Origin: Dromiciops gliroides
Lineage: Eukaryota; Chordata; Mammalia; Microbiotheria; Microbiotheriidae
Assembly (NCBI RefSeq): GCF_019393635.1
Contig: NC_057863.1
Location: 870,501-934,500 of the forward strand
DNA length: 64,000 nucleotides
Direction of reading: 5' to 3'
Part shown: piece after piece, positions 56,960 through 64,000 of the stretch
Numbering within the stretch: position 1 is the stretch's first letter
Layout of the letters: every line of letters starts with the position of its first letter
Notes under the pieces: model-generated
The model's database searches: none
Told to the model about the DNA's origin: nothing
What the model saw: the letters and a program-made list of their open reading frames with translations, nothing else
Made by a program: the position numbers and the translations under genes

Positions 56960-57240
56960 AGGATCAAATAGAAAATCCTTTTGGCCTTCAAAGCCCTCCC
57001 TAAATGTCCCCTCCTGGTGTTCTGGTACCGGACTCTGCACCCCAGTGACACTGGCCTCCAGGCTATTATTGCCACAAGACCCACTCCGAGCCAATACATT
57101 TTCTCTGGCTGTCCTCAGGGAGGGTTGGCATGTTCTCCCTCCTTCCCTGCTGGCTCTCTTCAAAACTCACCTAAAATCCACCTTCTGTAAGAGGCCTTTC
57201 CGGGTCCCCTCTCTCCCCCAAATTCTGCTTTGAGAAATAA
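56960..57240 (+). repeat. L2-type remnant
   Basis: 'ttttggccttcaaagccctc', 'agtgacactggcctccaggc' and 'ctaaaatccaccttctgtaa' are familiar old LINE-type phrases in the same order as the L2 text at 23.8-24.1 kb. Confidence 0.5.
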
Positions 57241-57794
57241 CCCCAAATTCTTTTCAATTCTTATCATACCCCAAGTCTCTTGAGCTATTCCCAAAGATTC
57301 CACTTAACAAAACCACAAAGGAGTGTGGCTGAGGGACGAGATTCCTTCAGTCCCATCATGCCTCAGGTACCCACAGATTATTTGGAAGCAAGGCAGAAAT
57401 GGGCCAGGGGGAGATGTTGGCCTTTGACCCACTTCCCCTCCTCCTTTCCAGCAACCACATCATGGAATCCTCCCCAGAACGGTCTCTGTCCCAGCCATCA
57501 CTGTGGGAGATGATCCTTGTGGTCACCCCACAGGAGCCATGATTGTCAAAGATGCTGGGAGGGAACACTTGGGGACAAAATTAACGACCACAAATATACC
57601 TGAAGTAAACTCCTCTTACAAAAGCCAGCAGCACTCAAGGTGGGATGTGCCTCCATCCCAGACAGTGCCCTTTTCATCCCAGAAATCCTTGGGTGGGGTG
57701 AGACCTGAGGTCTGACCAGGAGATTTAGCTTTCCTTGTTGGCTTCCCTCCCCTCCCCCAGGTTAGGGTAGGGTGTGAGTTCCCCAGACATGCCA

Positions 57795-57940
57795 TTTATT
57801 TACTCTTGTACCTTGATATATACAAAGAAGAAAGCTGAAGGCTCTCCTGCTTGCTAGGGCCAGGAATGGCCACAGTCACCTTGCCCTGGTCATCTACAAA
57901 GTCCAGCTGGGGCTTGTGAAATGGGTAGGGAAAAGGAGAT
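57795..57940 (-). other. Candidate terminal exon of an unidentified gene
   Basis: On the minus strand, a pyrimidine tract with a possible acceptor (CACAAG or CCCCAG near 57915-57925) leads into HKPQLDFVDDQGKVTVAIPG then PSKQESLQLSSLYISRYKSK and TAA. AATAAA overlaps or follows the stop directly. I recognise no family. It could be a decayed or lineage-specific gene, or chance. Confidence 0.25.
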
Positions 57941-58096
57941 GGCCAGGGGACCCTCAGAGACCCAGGATGGAGATCCTAGGAGAGCCCACAGCCATGGAGC
58001 TGCCCTCTGAGCTCGGTCAGTACCTTAAACATTTCAGAGCTAGGATTCCACACACACCCCTGTTCATTCCCACCCCAACACTGAATCTATTTTTAC

Positions 58097-58225
58097 CCTT
58101 TGGATCATAATAAACACCCAAGATCTCCTTGATCCTCACTCTAGAGAACAGGATAAACTGGGTGCGCAGCTTCTGTACCTTGGCTGCTGTGAGAGCCTCC
58201 TCTGATGGGTACCAGGTGACTAGGT
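58097..58225 (-). other. Candidate internal exon of an unidentified gene
   Basis: Acceptor CTCCTCTTAG|AC and donor AAGG|GTAAAA enclose 129 bases open in one frame: LVTWYPSEEALTAAKVQKLR then TQFILFSRVRIKEILGVYYD PKG. The composition is protein-like, not repeat-like. Phase 1 at its end does not fit the phase-0 candidate to its left, although an inner donor AAG|GTACAG would. Family unknown. Confidence 0.3.
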
Positions 58226-58697
58226 CTAAGAGGAGATTGGAATGTTTCCTATGTAACTAAGATGGGGCTTCGGGGAGGCCACCACACTCAGAGACCTCTC
58301 ATGCCCCTTCCAAATGTAGGGTCCTGCTCTTGTCACACCCATAGAGTGTGGTTTCGATCACTGCCCTTCACTCCAGGCTTAAGCTACTTAATTAGATTAG
58401 ATGAAACACAGTATAATATGAAGCAATAGAAACATGCCTCATGGCAAGGTGGCATCCCCCTCCTTCCCTTTTCAACCCTCCCAGGGCAGAATTGATCCAT
58501 CTACTGGTGATGGCCCCCTTGGCTTAGAGGCAGCTTCCTCCTCCTTCTCCTCCTCCTCCTCTTCCTCCACCCCTACCTGCCTCCATGCCCCAGCCCAGAA
58601 ATTGGGCAGAGCCAAGGGGCGATGCCTTCCATCTCCCAGCACTGAAGGAGCAACATATAGCCAGTTAATTCATACGTGACAGATTGTCTAAACATTC

Positions 58698-58847
58698 TTT
58701 TTTTTTTTTTTTGGACTGAGCAATGAGGGTTAAGTGACTTGCCCAGGATCACACAGCTAGTGTCAAGTGTCTGAGACCAGATTTGAACTCAGATCCTCCT
58801 GAATCCAGGGCTGGTGCTTTATCCACTGTAACACCTAGCTGTCCCCT
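58698..58847 (-). mobile_element. WSINE1/MAR1-type SINE, antisense
   Basis: Complete with poly-T; flanks GTCTAAACATTC and GTCTAGACATTC are the duplication. Confidence 0.92.
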
Positions 58848-58861
58848 GTCTAGACATTCTA

Positions 58862-59108
58862 CCAGCTAGGTGGTAGAGTGGATAGAGCCCCTGCCTGGAG
58901 TCATGAAGATCTGAGTTCAACTCTGGCCTCAGACATTTCCTAGCTGTGTGACCCTGGACAAGTCACTTTACCCTGTTTGCCTCAGTTTTTTTCATCTGTA
59001 AAATGAGCTGGAGAACAACATGGTGAACCACTGTAGTCTCTTTGCTAAGAAAACTCCAAATGGGGTCACAAGGAGTTGGATGTAACTGCAACTCCTAACT
59101 TCCCAACA
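58862..59108 (+). mobile_element. MAR1-type SINE, long form
   Basis: 'ccagctaggtggtagagtgg', 'cctgtttgcctcagtttttt', 'gtaaaatgagctggagaaca' and 'aaatggggtcacaaggagtt' follow the full MAR1 order. Confidence 0.88.
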
Positions 59109-59251
59109 GCCTTCAGTGATATTCATGTCTGCCTCTTCGTGGCCCAGAAGGGCATGGGCTTCCAACTCCAGGCTCTGACACCTGCTCCTGTCTATCCCTG
59201 TCCATCACTAAAACAGAACTGCTGGTCAAACACCCCAAGCCTAATACCCAC

Positions 59252-59367
59252 CTGACTCCTACAGGGGGCACCACCTTCCTGTCACAGGTCCCAAACTGCC
59301 AATAGTCTGGCTGCCATCGTCTCTCCTTGTCTTCAAAAACTCTAATCTTTTGCCTGGCATCACTTCC
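59252..59367 (-). other. Second candidate internal exon of an unidentified gene
   Basis: Acceptor AGACAG|GGAAGT (or an AAG 9 bases earlier) and donor AGTCAG|GTGGGT enclose GSDARQKIRVFEDKERRWQP then DYWQFGTCDRKVVPPVGV. Its phase-2 end does not match the 58097-58225 exon. No family recognised. Confidence 0.25.
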
Positions 59368-59399
59368 CTGTCTCCTCTTGGAGGGAGGCAAAAGGCAGA

Positions 59400-60146
59400 A
59401 GAGAGGATATCAGCACAGGGGCCAGGTATCCCTGTGAGCTCCATCGGTGTGTGTGTGACTTCTGGAGTCCTCCACAAGGATGGTGACACCTCCTCTCACC
59501 CCAGACTCCAAACAAAGAAAACGGCCTTTTCGTAAAGGGAATGTCCTTCCAGCACTTGCCCAGCTGTAGAAAGGACGCTGGCTTCACATGAAGATTGTCT
59601 GGCACAGGGCCGACGCACCCTCACTGTGAGAGACTAGCAGAGGAATAAACAAGTGAACAGCAAAGTAATGAAGAAGAGGCTGACTGGCAGCTGCAGTTCT
59701 CTCCAAGGAGGAAAGCTGGAAGTGCTGGGAGGTGCCCCCCTAGTGCACTGAGTTCTGCTCAGCTTGGCTCACTGCCCAGATCTTCCTTAGGGGCATGGAG
59801 TCCCTGGACATCAGCCACTGGCCTTTGTAGCTTTTGCCAACCCTCCCCATCTGGTCAGATGAACTCCTCCCTGCAGTGAGGAAGGTTAAGGAGGGATGAG
59901 ATCAGTATCACTAACTCCAGGAGCCTTGCTGTGTGGGACAAGAGCACCACACTTGGGCCAGGCTGACTCATTGCCCTACCTCCAAATCCAGGGGGATCCT
60001 GCCCTTGGCTCAGATGGGAGGGGCCTAGGGAAGCCCCTGGGATACTCCAGAGAACTCTGCCCTGTCCCCTACCTCCCAACTCACCCCAGCCTTTCTTATT
60101 TGATCAGGAAGGTTTGTTTGCTGGGTTTCTTTGGGCCCAGAAACGT
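59400..60146. other. Intergenic, nothing assignable
   Basis: Open minus-strand stretches near 59500-59640 have protein-like pieces but no splice-consistent exon. No repeat recognised. Confidence 0.3.
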
Positions 60147-60296
60147 CTTTTTTTTTTTTGGTGAGGCAATTGGGGTTAAGTGACTTGCCCAGGGTCACAC
60201 AGCTAGTAAGTATTAAGTGTATGAGGCCGGATTTGAACTCAGGTACTCCTGAATCCAGGGCCGGTGCTTTATCCACTGCGCCACCTAGCTGCCCCC
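60147..60296 (-). mobile_element. WSINE1/MAR1-type SINE, antisense
   Basis: Complete, from poly-T to 'cgccacctagctgcccc'. Confidence 0.93.
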
Positions 60297-60390
60297 TTTT
60301 TTTTTTTAATAAATAAAAGTATTTTATTATTTTCCAGTTACATATAAGGATAGTTTTCAACATGTGTTTTCATAGGATTTTTAGTTCTCA
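60297..60390 (-). mobile_element. L1 3'-end remnant, antisense
   Basis: 'aaagtattttattattttcc' and 'agttacatataaggatagtt' match inverted L1 3' UTR text; very short. Confidence 0.45.
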
Positions 60391-60959
60391 GAAACTTCTT
60401 TTGTTCATCCCAGCTGGGCTCTCTCCAGCCTGGGTGACTGACACAGGACAGCCCACTTTCCCTCTCTGGGCCTCAGCTGCCTCATTGGTGAAATGAATCT
60501 CAGTCTCTGGTACCTCTCGATCCTGTGCTCAATTACTTTCTGATTTCTCCCTCCATAAAATGGGGAAATTATCAATCAACAGCAAGTATGGATTAAGCTC
60601 CTACAATGTGCCAGAGACTGCTAGGTTTCAAGGAAACAGAGACAGCCCCTCCTCTCTAGGAGCTAGCTAAGACTCTCAGAGCAGGTGGGGCAGTCAGAGC
60701 AGGAGCTCGTCACACTGGTCCTCATGACTGTGCCCAAGATGGGGGGGGACAGGCTTGGTATCTCACGATTAGGGGACTCCTATTAACATCTGCTCCTTAA
60801 CTTGTTCCCCTTGAGTTAGTGTCTGGGCCAACTCAGAGGCAAAATGTCTTGTCAGTATTTGTTGGACGTGGGATTTGAAGCCAGGTTTTCCTGAAGCCAA
60901 CCTTGACTGAGTGCACGTGACATGAGCATTCTGCCCCCCTGAGCCATGCTGACTCCTTG

Positions 60960-61030
60960 AAGTCAATCCATCAACAAGCATTTATTAATCATCTACTGTG
61001 TACCAGGCACACAATGTGAGATGCTGCTGA
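60960..61030 (+). repeat. L2/CR1-type 3' end
   Basis: 'catcaacaagcatttattaa' followed by 'ctactgtgtaccaggcac' is the common CR1/L2-derived 3' end. Confidence 0.55.
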
Positions 61031-61519
61031 CGCTCAGGTCAGAGGGAGGGTCTGCCTTCTGGGAGCTTCCATTCCAATGGGAGAGATGACATATACATTG
61101 AGAAGTCTCCACAAGGCTGAGGAAAGGAGTCCTTGACCATTGAGATCCTAATAGCCAGGCTGGGAAAGCCTGAGAGGTCACCAGCCCAATTCCTTCATTT
61201 GGGGCCCGGGAGAGAGGGCCTGGCCTGAGGCACCCTGGCTGGCACCCCAGGTCGGAGGGCCAGAGGAGCTGCAGGGTAAAACATTATCTCTTGACTTGTT
61301 TCAATGTCCAAGTCACTGTGGTCTGCAGAATCTGGAGTAGGAGTAGGATGGGGGGAGTGAACACTCTGCTGCTTTTGCTCCCAGTCCCCCATCCCCCAGT
61401 TCCCTGCTCCCAGGAGCTCTCAGGAGCTCTTCAATGACTCTGACCCCAGGCACACCGCCCGCACAGGGAGGTCTGTGGCTCCTGGACCTCCATCACTGAC
61501 CAAGCCCTCTCTCACCACA

Positions 61520-61690
61520 ACAGGGACACTAGAGTTAGGGCTGGAAGTGACATTGCAGGCCACTGGGTCCAATCCCCTAACTACAATGAGAGGGACTTTC
61601 CTGTCACACAGCTAGCCTGGGGCAGGATTTGAACACAGGTCTTTGTGACTCCAAACCCAGTGCTCTGCCCAATATACCCACAGATCCTGC
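61520..61690 (+). repeat. MIR/THER-type SINE remnant
   Basis: 'ggctggaagtgacattgcag', 'ggcaggatttgaacacaggt' and 'ccagtgctctgcccaatata' follow the MIR-like order. Confidence 0.6.
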
Positions 61691-61789
61691 TCACACACGC
61701 GATCAGCTACCTCCAAGTGTGGGACAGCCAATCCCAGCCCTTTCTAATGGGGCATATGTTGGGGATTGCCTCCTGCTCCCCATGGGGCA

Positions 61790-62640
61790 TCAATCAATCA
61801 ATCAACATTTATTAAGGACACAGAAAGAAGCAAAAGACAGTCCCTGCCCTGAAGGCGGTACAAAATGCAAATGTCCAAAAGCAACCTAGGTGTGGTACAA
61901 TGAACAAGGGCTGTGAAGCCGGCGGCAAAGCTGCCTGCAGAGGGTTGTGGCGGGGACCTGGAGAAGCTCGGGAGCAGAGGAGGAGGAGGGTTCCAGGCCT
62001 GGGCCAGAGAGAATGCCTGGAGCCAAGAGACCGAGGGTCTGGTTCAAGGAACAGCCCGGAGGCCGAGCAGGAGGAAGCCCCAGGCCTGACCATGCTGGAC
62101 ACGTACAATAACATGCCATGGGAATTGTCACTGGGCAGAGCCGGCAGCTGGAAGCCTCTTGGGCAGGGCTCCTGGGGGTTCTGTGGAGTGCTGGCCAGGA
62201 CAGCACGATGATAAATCGGGCAGTTCTGAAGCTAAAAATGCCAAGTGGTGAGCCACAAGTACACCTCTGCTCTGCCACTCCCCGACAGCTGCCACAGGGC
62301 AGGGGAGCCAGCTCCTCCTCCTTGGTCAGCCTTCCCCCACTCCAAGGCAAACTTGGGGCCACCACTGGAAGCACCATCTCCACTGCAGGCAGGCAGACTC
62401 AGGGCCTCCTCAGTGGGGTCGGGCCAGGTCATCAGTCTTCACTGCTGGGGGGCCGGGGCCACCAACATGGGAGGACAGACAAAGGAGAAGGGAGGGAGGG
62501 AGTTCCTTCCATCTGTCCAATGTGAGTGAGGGGTAAGGGACTGCATCCTGGGTCTTGAATTCAGACTCTCAGGAGTAGGGGCTGGTCTGAGAGGGCCTTG
62601 AGGACACTCTTTGTGCCTTGCCAGTCCACTCAAGGGTGCC
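61790..62640. other. Intergenic, L2-type start then unassigned
   Basis: 'catcaatcaatcaatcaaca' near 61790 is a CR1/L2-type end in plus sense. Long frames at 61886-62383 and 62118-62525 have no motif or homologue that I recognise and overlap on opposite strands; treated as non-coding. Confidence 0.35.
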
Positions 62641-62649
62641 CCACCTCCA

Positions 62650-63335
62650 GGCATATCTTGAGAGCTGATTGTTAAATTTTCAGGGGGTGCATTTATACCT
62701 CGTAAATCGGACAACGCATCCAGACTTGGTTTACTGTTATATTATTGTCTAGACCTGAGACAGAGGTGGAAAGAATGTTAATGAGGCAGATTAAGCTTAA
62801 GAGTTTATATTTTTGCCCACTAATTGGGGAATGGCTAACCCAGTTGTGGTATATGATGGTGATGGAATATTATGGTGCTATAAGAAATGACAAACAAGAT
62901 AGAAAGACTTGTATGAATTGATGCAGGGTGAAGTGAGCAGAACCAGGAGAACATTGTGCACAGGGACAGCCATATTGTTGGATGAAGAACTGGGAATGAC
63001 TTCACTATTCTCAGCAACACGATGGTCCAAGACAATCCCCAAGGCCTCAGGATGAAGCCGACTATCCACGCCAAGGGAAGAGCTGATATTGCCTGAACAC
63101 AGACTGAAGCCGGCTCTTTTTCACATTCATTTTTTTCCCTTGTACAAAATGACTAATATGGTCACGTGTTACATAATTGCACGTGGATAACCTATATCTG
63201 CTTATTGCCTTGAGGAGGGGAGGGAAGCAGGGAAGGATAGAGTTTGGGACTCAAGATCTTCAACAAAAATCTTAGTATTTTTAGCATCATTTTTTCCTCT
63301 GGAGAGCTGGCTATTAAATGTTTATCAGCATATCC
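62650..63335 (+). repeat. Unclassified interspersed repeat, copy 2, split by an L1 end
   Basis: The 5' part (62650-62805: 'agagctgattgttaaatttt' ... 'attaagcttaagagtttat') and the 3' part (63270-63335: 'gagagctggctattaaatgt') match the two ends of the copy at 46485-46730. The L1 3' end lies between. Confidence 0.6.
62807..63268 (+). mobile_element. Marsupial L1 3' end
   Basis: Starts in the ORF2 C-terminus ('ttggggaatggctaacccag') and runs through the 3' UTR; inserted into the unclassified repeat. Confidence 0.85.
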
Positions 63336-63339
63336 CTTT

Positions 63340-64000
63340 ACTGCCTGTCTGGATCTTGTAGCCAGCCAGCCCTGGGAGGACCCTTCCCCCTTAGAGTGGG
63401 AGTTCCTGGAGAACAGGGGGACACTGGCTGGCACACAGTAGGTGCACTATCTCTTCTTACTGACACCTCCATCCCTGTTCCTGGCTCTGGGGCCAAGGCA
63501 GTTCCGGCTAGTCAGTCCACCAGCCATACAGACAATAGGAGGCAGCTAACTCATCCTCCTTCACCTGTCCCCCTCCCCCAGCTCTGGTCTTCTCTGGGCT
63601 AGACCTGCCCAGGCCCAGGCCTCTTCTCTAGATTCTCCATGTCATTCTTCAACTCTGGCACCCAGAAGCCCTGAGCACAAAAGTCTAGCTGAGGCCTGAC
63701 CAGGGCAGAATGTCCTCAACAGGCCAGGAAATCCAGCTGAATCTAGTAAATTGAAGTTTTAATGGGATAAATGTGAAGTCAAAAAATCAGCTTCCCAAGC
63801 ATGAATCATTCCTAAAAGATCTGGGGGTCTTAGTGGACCTCAGATTTCAGTATGAGCAAATTATATAATATTGTAAGATTGAATGCCTTCTTGGGCTCTG
63901 AACAGTCAGGGCTTCCAGGATAAAGCTAGAGGAACTAGTATAGGGAGAGCAGGAGGTTCTGAGGGTGCTGGAACAGGGCAGTACACATTGGAGTGAGGGA
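63340..64000. other. Intergenic, old repeat remnants
   Basis: 'gcacacagtaggtgcactat' near 63433 is an L2-like end. Nothing coding seen. Confidence 0.35.

Noticed and set aside
61886-62525. Overlapping frames of 135-165 codons on both strands
   Set aside because: No motif, no splice sites in agreement, and overlap on opposite strands; probably GC-rich chance frames in old repeat sequence.
42600-64000. Search for SLC13A5, XAF1 or other human right-hand neighbours
   Set aside because: No exon matching the sequences I remember for these genes was found on either strand.

Overview
This is a marsupial nuclear genome window. It contains many copies of a tRNA-derived SINE (starts near GGGGCAGCTAGGTGG, ends in an A-rich tail) of the WSINE1/MAR1 type. 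It also has marsupial L1 3' ends, old L2, MIR and CR1-like remains, long CA/TG microsatellites and intron-split vertebrate genes with CpG-island promoters. The density and similarity of the WSINE1-like copies fit an Australian (dasyurid-like) marsupial better than an American opossum, but that is inference.

Host genes lie in the order PITPNM3 (first exon only, minus) - KIAA0753/OFIP/moonraker (minus) - TXNDC17 (plus) - MED31 (minus). This matches the order and strands I recall for human 17p13. TXNDC17 (123 aa) and MED31 (137 aa) can be read completely from exon to exon with canonical splice sites. For KIAA0753, 17 coding exons over 22 kb are placed. One expected exon was not found, one is strongly diverged, and one carries a SINE inserted in its coding part.

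Layout: 1-3.5 kb, degenerate L2-like repeats, a 27-bp minisatellite and a TG/AG microsatellite, in what should be PITPNM3 intron 1. 3.5-4.75 kb, PITPNM3 CpG island and exon 1. 4.75-16.1 kb, intergenic, with L2 antisense split by a SINE and an L1 end, and a 2-kb antisense L1. 16.1-38.9 kb, KIAA0753. 38.9-39.34 kb, short bidirectional promoter. 39.34-40.3 kb, TXNDC17, convergent with MED31 (40.73-42.44 kb). 42.6-64 kb, gene-poor and repeat-rich: three solo LTR fossils, a gutted L1 of about 5 kb holding another L1, an LTR and several SINEs, plus a few exon-like open frames at 57.8-59.4 kb that I cannot assign.

Function: KIAA0753 works at centriolar satellites, centrioles and cilia; TXNDC17 is a cytosolic disulfide reductase; MED31 is a Mediator middle-module subunit; PITPNM3 is a phosphatidylinositol-transfer-like membrane-associated protein. 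They share promoters and neighbourhood rather than a pathway. I saw no tRNA, rRNA, CRISPR array or bacterial-type feature. The points most worth checking are the SINE inside the KIAA0753 exon, which offers an in-frame replacement acceptor, and the unassigned exon-like frames at 57.8-59.4 kb.
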